Assembly: GCA_900321505.1 (NCBI GenBank)
Contig: ONWK01000124.1
Location: 1 to 13,519 of the forward strand
Direction of reading: 5' to 3'
Length of the DNA: 13,519 nucleotides
Source of the DNA: an uncultured Eubacteriales bacterium
GTDB taxonomy: Bacteria > Bacillota > Clostridia > Lachnospirales > Lachnospiraceae
Shown one piece after another: positions 7,391 through 13,345 of this stretch (within the stretch, counting starts at the first letter, position 1; each line of letters starts with the position of its first letter). Made by a program: the position numbers and the translations under genes. The notes beneath the pieces were generated by a model. The model had not been told where the DNA came from and did not search any database. It saw only the letters and a program-made list of their open reading frames with translations.

Positions 7391-7482
7391 GCCGCGGGAG
7401 CCGGCGGAAACCGGCTGAGAGGAGACGTGATCCCGTCTTGACCGTTGAACCTGATCATGGATAATGCCAGCGAAGGGAAGGA
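7391..7482 (+). ncRNA. TPP riboswitch (Thi-box) ahead of thiM
   Basis: The aptamer shows the conserved TPP blocks in order: GGGAGC (7396-7401), a short P3 hairpin, CTGAGA (7415-7420), a variable arm, TTGAACCTGATC (7445-7456) and GGATAATGCCAGCG (7459-7472) followed by AAGGGAAG. These are the pyrimidine-binding and pyrophosphate-binding core motifs of the class. Thiamine pyrophosphate binding normally lowers expression of the thiamine genes downstream, here thiM, thiE and thiD. The edges are approximate because the outermost P1 pairing is weak by eye. The expression platform is unclear: see the leader hairpins. Confidence 0.95.
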
Positions 7483-7503
7483 GCAATGCAGTTTTTGCTT
7501 ATC

Positions 7504-7540
7504 ATGCCGCAGGCGGTCCGTTTCGGGTTGCCTGCGGCAT
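7504..7540 (+). other. GC-rich leader hairpin between riboswitch and thiM
   Basis: A perfect 11-bp stem (7504-7514 with 7530-7540) encloses a 15-nt loop. No T-tract follows, so it is not a standard intrinsic terminator. Its left arm begins ATGCCGC, the same 7 nt found at 7389-7395 at the 5' edge of the aptamer. Its right arm GCGGCAT could therefore pair with either copy. This makes it a candidate switching element of the riboswitch, which is inference. Confidence 0.55.
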
Positions 7541-7643
7541 CTGCGCGTAAAATGAGCCATGCACATCCGCAAGTCATGTTTTGCGCAAGCTTGCTTGCGG
7601 GCAAAACATGACTTGCGGATGTATGCGGCGAATGCCGCGACAT
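7539..7643. repeat. long-hairpin intergenic element, copy A
   Basis: The outer left arm (7539-7562, ATCTGCGC-N4-AATGAGCCATGC) is 20 of 24 identical to the outer arm of copy B at 8576-8599. The right flank holds TGCGGCGAATG (7624-7634), also found near copy B at 8637-8647. Between the outer arms is a perfect 22-bp inner stem (7563-7584 with 7601-7622) around a 16-nt loop. The right outer arm is an imperfect complement of the left, so the whole element folds as one long hairpin. No reading frame or transposase is associated. It looks like a REP- or MITE-like repeat of unknown family. Confidence 0.6.
7563..7622. repeat. perfect 22-bp inverted repeat in the thiM leader
   Basis: Positions 7563-7584 and 7601-7622 are exact reverse complements over 22 bp. 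The 16-nt loop contains a further GCAAGCTTGC palindrome (7585-7594). It lies inside copy A of the long-hairpin element. The transcript would form a very stable double-stranded stem about 120 nt after the aptamer. No T-tract follows, so a terminator role is not supported. Confidence 0.9.
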
Positions 7644-7646
7644 CGA

Positions 7647-7663
7647 CGATTGCGAAGCAATCG
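7647..7663 (+). other. small hairpin upstream of thiM
   Basis: A perfect 7-bp stem (7647-7653 with 7657-7663) has a GAA loop. The GC palindrome ATGCCGGCAT at 7667-7676 follows. Together with the two larger hairpins, this makes almost all of the 223 nt between aptamer and start codon self-complementary. Confidence 0.5.
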
Positions 7664-7691
7664 GAGATGCCGGCATGGATCAATTAGATGA

Positions 7692-7698
7692 GAAGGAG
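7692..7698 (+). promoter_or_regulatory. ribosome binding site fixing the thiM start
   Basis: GAAGGAG lies 7 nt before the ATG at 7706. The earlier in-frame ATG at 7688 overlaps this site and has no Shine-Dalgarno sequence of its own, so 7706 is preferred. Confidence 0.8.
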
Positions 7699-7705
7699 AA
7701 AAAAG

Positions 7706-8527
7706 ATGCTGAGAGAATGCTGGGAAAATGTACAGAGGACTAAGCCGCTGGTACATAATATTACAAACTACGTGACTGTAAACGATGTGGCAAATGTGCT
7801 GCTGGCCTGCGGAGGCAGCCCCATCATGTCGGATGAGCCGGAGGATGTGGAGGATATCACATCCATCTGCGGCGGACTCAATATTAATATCGGAACTCTG
7901 AATGAGCGTTCCATAGAGGCTATGTACCGTGCGGGAAGAAGGGCAAATGAGCTGGGTCATCCCGTATTGCTGGATCCTGTCGGGACAGGCGCATCGGGGC
8001 TTCGCACCAGAACTGCGGACGGACTTGTGAAGGAGATACATTTTACCGCCATACGCGGGAATATCTCGGAGATAAAGACCATAGCGACAGGCAGCGGGAC
8101 CACAAAGGGAGTGGATGCGGATGTGGCGGATGCGGTTACTGAGGAGAACCTCGGGGCAGCAGTGAGCTTTGCAAAGGATCTTGCCGGAAGACTGGATACG
8201 GTTATCGCCATTACAGGAGCCATCGATATAGTAGCAGATGCAGGGAAGGCTTATGTGATAAGGAACGGAAGGCCTGAAATGGGTCGGATCACAGGGACCG
8301 GCTGCCAGCTTTCGGGACTTGCCGCAGCATATCTGGTCGCAAATCCGGGCCGTTCGCTGGAGGCTGTTGCCACAGCCGTAACGCTGATGGGAATCGCAGG
8401 GGAGATCGGATGGGAAAGAATGCTTCCCGGTGACGGTAATTCCACCTACAGAAACCGGATCATAGATGCGATTTACAATATGGACGGTGACATGCTTGAG
8501 AAGATGGCAAAGACTGAGATGTTCTGA
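7706..8527 (+). CDS. thiM: hydroxyethylthiazole kinase
   Basis: Phosphorylates 4-methyl-5-(2-hydroxyethyl)thiazole with ATP to the thiazole phosphate used by ThiE; a thiamine salvage enzyme, cytosolic. The 273-residue protein has the ThiM hallmarks: PLVHNITNYVTVND (14-27), GGSPIMSDEPEDVE (36-49), LLDPVGTGAS (88-97), RGNISEI (117-123), AITGAIDIVAD (168-178) and the anion-hole/catalytic GTGCQLSG (197-204, Cys200, equivalent to the catalytic cysteine of the Bacillus enzyme). The length is typical (262-275). I start it at 7706 because of the ribosome site and because the family begins near this methionine. It is the first gene after the TPP riboswitch, and 171 nt, including a repeat element, separate it from thiE. 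Confidence 0.96.
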   Translation: MLRECWENVQRTKPLVHNITNYVTVNDVANVLLACGGSPIMSDEPEDVEDITSICGGLNINIGTLNERSIEAMYRAGRRANELGHPVLLDPVGTGASGLRTRTADGLVKEIHFTAIRGNISEIKTIATGSGTTKGVDADVADAVTEENLGAAVSFAKDLAGRLDTVIAITGAIDIVADAGKAYVIRNGRPEMGRITGTGCQLSGLAAAYLVANPGRSLEAVATAVTLMGIAGEIGWERMLPGDGNSTYRNRIIDAIYNMDGDMLEKMAKTEMF

Positions 8528-8575
8528 AATGCGCGATACGGGTGCCAAGCGGGCATCGTGCCTGCAGGAATGTTT

Positions 8576-8640
8576 ATCTGCGCAGGTAATGAGCCATGCG
8601 GACAAGCCTGATTGTCCATATGGAGAATGCTGCGGCTGCG
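8576..8640. repeat. long-hairpin intergenic element, copy B
   Basis: The left arm (8576-8605) and right arm (8612-8640) form an imperfect palindrome. The inner stem is GGACAA/TTGTCC (8600-8605 with 8612-8617), and outer segments such as CCATG/ATATGG and CTGCGC/CTGCGG pair imperfectly. The outer left arm matches copy A at 20 of 24 positions, while the inner arms share nothing with copy A. The element fills much of the 171-nt thiM-thiE spacer, which otherwise shows no gene. Confidence 0.5.
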
Positions 8641-8698
8641 GCGAATGGCGCTGAACAGTACATAGTATGACATTATTCGTTAAGAAAGGAAATAGAAG

Positions 8699-9352
8699 AT
8701 GAATATCAGTAAGGAACAGCTTCTTCTCTACGCCGTGACCGACCGTCACTGGCTGAAGGAGGGTGAGGGACTGGAGGTTCCCGTGGAGAAGGCCCTGCGG
8801 GGCGGCACAACATTTCTTCAGCTGAGGGAAAAGGAGCTGGATGAAGAGAGCTTTGAGGCGGAGGCGCTGGTTCTTCAGAAGCTTTGCAGGCAATATGGGG
8901 TACCATTTATAATAAATGATAATGTGCAGCTTGCGGTGAAGATAAATGCCGACGGCGTTCATGTGGGCCAGGAGGATATGGAGGCCTCAGAGGTGAGGCG
9001 GCTGATGGGCCCTGACAGGATACTCGGGGTTTCCGCCCAGACGGTGGAGGATGCAGTAAGGGCCGAAAAGGCAGGAGCCGATTATCTTGGAGTCGGGGCG
9101 GTCTTTCCCACAGGGTCAAAGGATGACGCAGTGGAGGTGCCGAAGGAGGTACTGAAGGATATCTGCAAGGCTGTCAGTATCCCGGTAGTAGCTATCGGAG
9201 GTATAACCGTTGATAACATGAGTGAGCTGGAAAACACCGGCATCTGCGGGATATCGGTGATAAGTGCGATATTCGGACAGGAGGATGCGGAGAAAGCGGC
9301 GGAGGGACTCAGAGGGAAGGCGGAGAGACTCTTCGGTCTTACGGCTTTGTAA
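8699..9352 (+). CDS. thiE: thiamine phosphate synthase
   Basis: Couples hydroxymethylpyrimidine pyrophosphate with the thiazole phosphate to give thiamine phosphate, the convergence step fed by ThiD and ThiM. The 217-residue TIM-barrel protein has the expected motifs: YAVTDR (11-16), TTFLQLREKE (37-46), INDNVQLA (72-79), DGVHVGQEDM (85-94), GVSAQTVEDA (110-119), GVGAVFPTGSKDDA (131-144) and VVAIGGI (163-169). The phosphate-loop segment reads FPTGSK instead of the more common FPTxTK, a mild substitution. The length is normal (205-220). An AAAGGAA purine site precedes the ATG by about 8 nt. It lies between thiM and thiD in the same direction, with spacers of 171 and 166 nt that are long for an operon. 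No terminator is seen in either spacer. Confidence 0.96.
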   Translation: MNISKEQLLLYAVTDRHWLKEGEGLEVPVEKALRGGTTFLQLREKELDEESFEAEALVLQKLCRQYGVPFIINDNVQLAVKINADGVHVGQEDMEASEVRRLMGPDRILGVSAQTVEDAVRAEKAGADYLGVGAVFPTGSKDDAVEVPKEVLKDICKAVSIPVVAIGGITVDNMSELENTGICGISVISAIFGQEDAEKAAEGLRGKAERLFGLTAL

Positions 9353-9518
9353 TTACAGGAAACAGAGTTAAAGGAAGCGGGTAGTCCCGGAGAAAGAGGC
9401 GCGATGTAAAGGAATTCCTGAATCAGTCAGAGGTTTCCCCGGTAATGCGTCCTCATAAAAGATGGTGTCAGGTGACCTGTGAAAACTAAGGGATAAAAAT
9501 GAAGGGAGAATTATATTA

Positions 9519-10298
9519 ATGAAAACCGTACTTACAATAGCAGGCAGCGACTGCAGCGGCGGCGCGGGTATCCAGGCGGATCTTAAGACCATGACCGCAC
9601 ACCATGTGTATGGCATGAGCGCCGTAACAGCCCTTACAGCCCAGAATACAACGGGGGTTACGGCGATAATGGATGTTACGCCGGAATTCCTTAAGGCACA
9701 GCTGGATGCAGTGTTCACCGACATTTTTCCGGATGCGGTCAAGATAGGGATGGTATCCTCCGGAGCGCTTATTCATGTTATCGCCGAAAGACTTGAACAT
9801 TATAAAGCCGGGAATATCGTTCTGGATCCGGTTATGGTTTCCACAAGCGGTTCCAGGCTGATAAGCGAGGAAGCGGTTTCGGTACTTACGGAGGAGCTTT
9901 TCCCGCTGGCAACCGTCATAACGCCAAATATTCCAGAGGCAGAGGTGCTTACCGGCATGAAGATCTCCGGAGAAGAGGATATGGTGAAGGCCGGAAGGAA
10001 ACTCAGAGAGAAATATGGCATTGCAGTCCTTATAAAGGGCGGCCACAGCATTATGGATGCCAGTGATCTGCTCATTTATGATCAGGGAGAAAAATGGTTC
10101 ACTGCACCGCGGATCGAAACGGAGAATACTCATGGGACGGGCTGTACTCTTTCCTCGGCGATCGCTTCCGGTCTTGCACTTGGCAGAAGCCTTCCCGATG
10201 CGGTACAATATGCAAAGGAGTACCTGACCGGTGCGCTGGCTGCGGGACTTGATATCGGAAAGGGCAGCGGCCCCATGGACCATGCATACAGGATCTGA
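9519..10298 (+). CDS. thiD: bifunctional hydroxymethylpyrimidine kinase / phosphomethylpyrimidine kinase
   Basis: Phosphorylates 4-amino-5-hydroxymethyl-2-methylpyrimidine twice to the pyrophosphate that ThiE uses. The 259-residue ribokinase-fold protein begins with LTIAGSDCSGGAGIQADLKT (5-24). It contains LTAQNTTGV (39-47), KIGMVSSG (75-82), VLDPVMVSTSG (101-111), ITPNIPEAEVL (134-144), LIKGGH (171-176) and the anion-hole motif HGTGCTLSSAIAS (205-217, Cys209). The length is typical (255-270). AAGGGAG lies 10-11 nt before the ATG at 9519. It is the third thiamine gene of the block and is followed after 11 nt by a metallo-hydrolase gene. A pyridoxal kinase (PdxK-type) reading is less likely because the HMP-kinase motifs are intact and the context is thiamine. 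Confidence 0.95.
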   Translation: MKTVLTIAGSDCSGGAGIQADLKTMTAHHVYGMSAVTALTAQNTTGVTAIMDVTPEFLKAQLDAVFTDIFPDAVKIGMVSSGALIHVIAERLEHYKAGNIVLDPVMVSTSGSRLISEEAVSVLTEELFPLATVITPNIPEAEVLTGMKISGEEDMVKAGRKLREKYGIAVLIKGGHSIMDASDLLIYDQGEKWFTAPRIETENTHGTGCTLSSAIASGLALGRSLPDAVQYAKEYLTGALAAGLDIGKGSGPMDHAYRI

Positions 10299-10309
10299 GG
10301 GAATAATTT

Positions 10310-11086
10310 ATGAACAGGATAACCGGACTGAGATATTCAGCAACAAATACATATCTTATCGAAGGAAAAAAGGGAATGCTGCTTTTTGATACAGGATGGG
10401 CAGGAACATTTCCGGCGTTCTGCCATGCGCTGGGAGAGGTAAAGATCCCTCTGCAGAGCATCGACTACATCCTGATATCACATTTCCATCCTGATCATAT
10501 GGGGATAGCGCAGGAGATCGCCGAGCATGGACCTGTGATAGTCCTGGCGGAGCCCCAGCTGGAGCATGTGCATGATTACGATGAGGTATTGCTGAGAGAT
10601 CCTAAGGTTGATTTCCATCCTGTCCGGGAAGATCAGGCAAAGGTGCTTCCGCTTGCTGAAAGCCGCGCTTTCCTGCGGGAGCTTGGTATAGACGGCGAGC
10701 TTCTGTCCACACCGGGACACAGTGACGACAGCATCACGCTTGCGCTGGATGACGGCACGCTTTTTGTCGGTGATCTGAATCCTCTGTACGAGCTGGAAAT
10801 GCATAGGGGAACTCAGATCGGAGACAGCTGGGAGAAGCTTCTGGCCCTTTCACCAAAGAAAATCTATTACGGGCATGCCCGGACGGAGATCCGTCAGGAT
10901 AAGGACCTGTACGCCCTTGTGGAAAAGATATGCAGTTATATAGATAAGGGATATCCGCTTACGAAGATCGTGAAAAAAACCGGCGCAGATCCCCAGTTTA
11001 CGGAGGATGTGAGCCGGATGTATCTCACGCATCAGAATGTAGGGGTGCAGGGGATACTTGACAGGATCGAGATAAAAAACAGGTGA
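10310..11086 (+). CDS. metallo-beta-lactamase-fold hydrolase linked to thiD
   Basis: A 258-residue cytosolic member of the metallo-beta-lactamase superfamily with a complete two-metal set. It has HFHPDH (58-63), the histidine of STPGHSDDS (His137), the bridging aspartate of VGDLNP (Asp155) and a late histidine in YYGHA (His189). The order and spacing resemble glyoxalase II-like and related hydrolases. The last 60 residues (about 200-258) form an extra helical tail that I cannot name. The substrate is unknown. It begins 11 nt after thiD, so it is probably cotranscribed with the thiamine genes, with only a modest GAGGGA ribosome site. It is not a close copy of the hydrolase after gpmI: motif spacing and length differ. 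A role in thiamine salvage or clean-up is possible from context alone. Confidence 0.85.
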   Translation: MNRITGLRYSATNTYLIEGKKGMLLFDTGWAGTFPAFCHALGEVKIPLQSIDYILISHFHPDHMGIAQEIAEHGPVIVLAEPQLEHVHDYDEVLLRDPKVDFHPVREDQAKVLPLAESRAFLRELGIDGELLSTPGHSDDSITLALDDGTLFVGDLNPLYELEMHRGTQIGDSWEKLLALSPKKIYYGHARTEIRQDKDLYALVEKICSYIDKGYPLTKIVKKTGADPQFTEDVSRMYLTHQNVGVQGILDRIEIKNR

Positions 11087-11106
11087 TCACCTGAACTGGT
11101 TTTTGC
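11080..11106 (+). terminator. possible weak terminator at the end of the thiamine unit
   Basis: A perfect 14-nt palindrome CAGGTGATCACCTG (11080-11093) overlaps the hydrolase stop codon and is followed 7 nt later by five T residues. The 5-bp stem is short and the T-run is not adjacent, so the call is weak. The CarD gene has its own promoter downstream, which suits a transcript end here. Confidence 0.35.
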
Positions 11107-11178
11107 TTGTTGTAAAAAAGTACATATCATGGGGATTTTTTTTGTAAATTCTGCAAGCTTACGTTCACGAAAAATTTG

Positions 11179-11187
11179 TGTTATAAT
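11179..11187 (+). promoter_or_regulatory. extended -10 promoter of the CarD-family gene
   Basis: TGTTATAAT is a full extended -10 element (TG at 11179-11180, TATAAT at 11182-11187). At 17 nt spacing the -35 region reads TTACGT (11159-11164), a poor match, so activity would depend on the extended -10. Transcription would begin near 11194, giving a leader of about 94 nt that contains a small CTTCCA/TGGAAG hairpin (11206-11226). Confidence 0.55.
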
Positions 11188-11271
11188 AATGCCTGTAGTG
11201 TTGTTCTTCCAGCTGAAGAGTGGAAGAGAGCCTTCATTGGAGCAGAGTAGTTGACAGCGGCTTTGAGTTAT

Positions 11272-11278
11272 AAAGGAG
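11272..11278 (+). promoter_or_regulatory. ribosome binding site fixing the CarD-family start
   Basis: AAAGGAG lies 9 nt before the ATG at 11288. TTG and GTG triplets nearer to this site (11279-11281) are too close for initiation. Confidence 0.75.
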
Positions 11279-11287
11279 TTGTGGTTG

Positions 11288-11797
11288 ATGTTTAAGGTCG
11301 GCGACTTTGTGGTGTACGGGAGCAACGGCGTTTGCAGGATCACGGAGGTAGGTCCCATTGATTGTCCCGGAGTAGATCAGACGAAGATATATTATACGAT
11401 GACGCCATGTTATATCCGGGATAGCTCCATATTTACCCCGGTGGATAACGAGCGCGTTGTGATACGCAAGGTTATGTCTGAGGATGAGGCAAAAGATTTT
11501 CTGGAACAGCTTGATAATATAAAAGCCATGCCTGTTGAGGAAGAGAAGAAGCGTGAGCTTCTTTATAAACAGGCACTGCTTACATGCGAACCTGCGATCA
11601 TCGTAAGTCTTATCAAGACCATTTACGGACGTATGCAGGAACGTCTTTCCGAGGGGAAGAAGGTTACAAGCTCCGATGCAAAGTATTTCCATATTGCGGA
11701 GGACAGCCTGTACGGAGAGCTTGCCATCTCTCTTGGAATGAAGAAGGACGAGGTAGGTCCGTATGTGCATGAACGTATGTATAAAGTTGCCGTCTAA
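11288..11797 (+). CDS. CarD-family transcriptional regulator (CdnL/TRCF RNA polymerase-interacting domain)
   Basis: A 169-residue cytosolic protein. Residues 1-60 match the CarD/CdnL RNA polymerase-interacting domain: FKVGDFVVYGSNGVCRITEVG, then a YYTM(T)P-type strand segment and FTPVDN near 49-54. Residues 62-169 form the helical C-terminal part, which in CdnL contacts promoter DNA near the -10 region. The family binds the beta subunit and stabilises open promoter complexes, commonly acting on rRNA and growth-related promoters in mycobacteria and myxobacteria; the role in Clostridia is less well defined. The N-terminal part is far too short for TRCF (Mfd), so this is a stand-alone regulator. 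The ATG at 11288 was chosen from the ribosome site. The gene is a single unit with an extended -10 promoter before it and a terminator after it. Confidence 0.9.
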   Translation: MFKVGDFVVYGSNGVCRITEVGPIDCPGVDQTKIYYTMTPCYIRDSSIFTPVDNERVVIRKVMSEDEAKDFLEQLDNIKAMPVEEEKKRELLYKQALLTCEPAIIVSLIKTIYGRMQERLSEGKKVTSSDAKYFHIAEDSLYGELAISLGMKKDEVGPYVHERMYKVAV

Positions 11798-11812
11798 GCA
11801 GTTTTGAGCATT

Positions 11813-11856
11813 AAGAAGAACCGGGTGGGATCGGAAGAAACCACCCGGTTCTTCTT
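11813..11856 (+). terminator. terminator after the CarD-family gene
   Basis: A perfect 16-bp stem (11813-11828 with 11841-11856) with a 12-nt loop has a GC core (CCGGGTGG) and ends in TTCTTCTT as the 3' side of the stem. The T-rich stretch is inside the stem rather than after it, but the A-rich partner arm and the stem's stability support termination. The rlmD -35 box begins at its last base pair. Confidence 0.8.
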
Positions 11857-11883
11857 GCATGAGAAGGAAGCATGGGCTATGAT
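11855..11883 (+). promoter_or_regulatory. probable promoter of rlmD
   Basis: TTGCAT (11855-11860, 3 of 6) and TATGAT (11878-11883, 5 of 6) are 17 nt apart. The predicted start near 11890 leaves a leader of about 34 nt before the preferred ATG at 11924. The -35 box overlaps the base of the preceding terminator. Confidence 0.5.
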
Positions 11884-11909
11884 GATATGAAAGAAACAGC
11901 CCTTTATGC

Positions 11910-11914
11910 GGGAG
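11910..11914 (+). promoter_or_regulatory. ribosome binding site fixing the rlmD start
   Basis: GGGAG lies 9 nt before the ATG at 11924. The in-frame ATG at 11906 has no good site upstream and overlaps this one, so the product beginning MKKNELFELT is preferred. Confidence 0.7.
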
Positions 11915-11923
11915 AATACGGAT

Positions 11924-13345
11924 ATGAAAAAGAATGAGCTTTTTGAGCTGACGATTGAAGATATGTCAACGGATGGTGAAGGTATCGGCCATTTGCGGGA
12001 TCGGGAAGAAGGCGGGCTTACCGTTTTTGTAAAGGACACGGCGCCCGGAGACCGTGTTGAGGCAAGAATGCTGAAGGAGAAGAAGCGTTATGCCTACGGC
12101 AGGCTGGAAAGGATACTTGAGCCGTCTCCGGACCGTGTGGAGCCCTTATGCGAAAAGTCGCGTAGCTGCGGAGGGTGTACTCTGCAGCATCTTTCCTATG
12201 AGAAGCAGCTTGAGCTGAAGCAGAAATATGTGGAGAATTGCCTTACACGTATCGGAGGACTTGAAAATGCAGCAGCTCTTATGGAACCGATCATGGGGAT
12301 GGAGGAGCCATGGCATTTCCGAAATAAGATGCAGTTTCCGGTGGGCAGGGATAAGGCAGGAGAGCCGGTGGTCGGTTTCTATGCGGGACACAGTCATTCT
12401 CTTATCGCTCTTTCGGACTGCCCCACGGGACATCCGGTGAATCAGGAGATCATACGTGGCTTCAGGGAATATATGAAGGAAGAGGCGGTGCCGGAGTATG
12501 ATGAAGAAAGTCACAGCGGACTTGTGAGACATCTGCTGACAAGGGTGGGCTTTGCAACGGGTGAGCTTATGGTCTGTGTCGTTATCAACGGCAATAAGCT
12601 GCCAGGGCAGGAAACGCTGGTCGGGAAGCTGCAGGCTGCGGTTGAAAGATATAACAGGGAACAGACCCCTTTTATCAGGCTGAGCTCAGTATCGATCAAT
12701 ATCAATAAGGATAAGACCAACAGGATTCTGGGTTTTTCGGGCCGGACCATTTACGGTGAGCCGGTGATAGTCGATACTATCCGTGACCTTAAATTCGAGA
12801 TCGCACCGGAATCATTTTTCCAGGTTAATCCGGTCCAGACGGAGAAGCTGTACGGAAAGGCTCTGGATTATGCCGGCCTTACGGGTGATGAGACAGTCTG
12901 GGATATGTACTGCGGGATAGGGACCATATCACTTTTCCTTGCGGGAAAGGCAAAGCAGGTCTACGGAGTTGAGATAGTACCGCAGGCGATAGAGAATGCG
13001 AGAAAGAATGCAGAGCTTAACGGCTTTACAAATACGGAGTTCTTTGTTGGAAAAGCAGAGGAGGTTGTTCCACGGTGCTATGCTGAAAACTCCCGGAAGT
13101 ACACGGCGGATGTGGTGGTAGTGGATCCGCCGCGGAAGGGCTGCGACAGGACGCTCCTTGAGACTATCATTTCCATGGCACCGCGGCGGCTTGTCTATGT
13201 CTCCTGCGATCCGGCTACGCTGGCGAGAGACATAGCCATACTCACCGAGGGGGGCTTTGAGGTTAGCCGCGTCACGCCGGCAGATATGTTCCCGCAGAGT
13301 ATGCACGTGGAGACTATTGTTTTGCTACAACGCACAGATATGTAG
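11924..13345 (+). CDS. rlmD: 23S rRNA (uracil-C5)-methyltransferase, RlmD/RlmCD type
   Basis: A 473-residue S-adenosylmethionine-dependent enzyme that makes 5-methyluridine in 23S rRNA (U1939 in E. coli; the Bacillus homologue RlmCD also modifies U747). An N-terminal TRAM RNA-binding domain (about 5-62) is followed by an iron-sulfur motif with Cys76, Cys82, Cys85 and Cys166. Next come the RNA-binding middle domain and the catalytic Rossmann domain: FFQVNP (298-303), SAM motif I DMYCGIGT (327-334), YGVEIVPQAIENA (347-359), DPPRKGC (401-407), the nucleophile in VSCDP (Cys428) and the general-base region MHVET (Glu463). All catalytic residues are present and the length is normal. The gene has its own promoter after the CarD terminator. 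Which uridine or uridines it modifies cannot be read from the sequence; in Firmicutes the dual enzyme is usual. Confidence 0.94.
   Translation: MKKNELFELTIEDMSTDGEGIGHLRDREEGGLTVFVKDTAPGDRVEARMLKEKKRYAYGRLERILEPSPDRVEPLCEKSRSCGGCTLQHLSYEKQLELKQKYVENCLTRIGGLENAAALMEPIMGMEEPWHFRNKMQFPVGRDKAGEPVVGFYAGHSHSLIALSDCPTGHPVNQEIIRGFREYMKEEAVPEYDEESHSGLVRHLLTRVGFATGELMVCVVINGNKLPGQETLVGKLQAAVERYNREQTPFIRLSSVSININKDKTNRILGFSGRTIYGEPVIVDTIRDLKFEIAPESFFQVNPVQTEKLYGKALDYAGLTGDETVWDMYCGIGTISLFLAGKAKQVYGVEIVPQAIENARKNAELNGFTNTEFFVGKAEEVVPRCYAENSRKYTADVVVVDPPRKGCDRTLLETIISMAPRRLVYVSCDPATLARDIAILTEGGFEVSRVTPADMFPQSMHVETIVLLQRTDM

Noticed and set aside
7504..7622. Leader hairpins as the intrinsic terminator of the TPP riboswitch
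   Set aside because: Neither the 11-bp nor the 22-bp stem is followed by a T-tract, so a standard rho-independent terminator is not supported.
7539..8640. CRISPR array or insertion sequence around thiM
   Set aside because: Only two diverged copies about 1 kb apart, with no regular spacing, no transposase frame and no target-site duplication that I could see.
7574..8962. 462-codon minus-strand open frame spanning thiM, the spacer and part of thiE
   Set aside because: It lies opposite two clear thiamine genes, has a His/Cys/Arg-rich composition typical of an antisense shadow, shows no recognisable motif and has no ribosome site.
9516..10283. 255-codon minus-strand open frame covering nearly all of thiD
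   Set aside because: thiD is unambiguous on the plus strand with all family motifs; the opposite frame has no motif or initiation signal.
6650..11086. The two metallo-beta-lactamase-fold genes as a duplication
   Set aside because: They differ in length, motif spacing (HQHYDH versus HFHPDH plus STPGHS) and surrounding sequence; they only share the superfamily.
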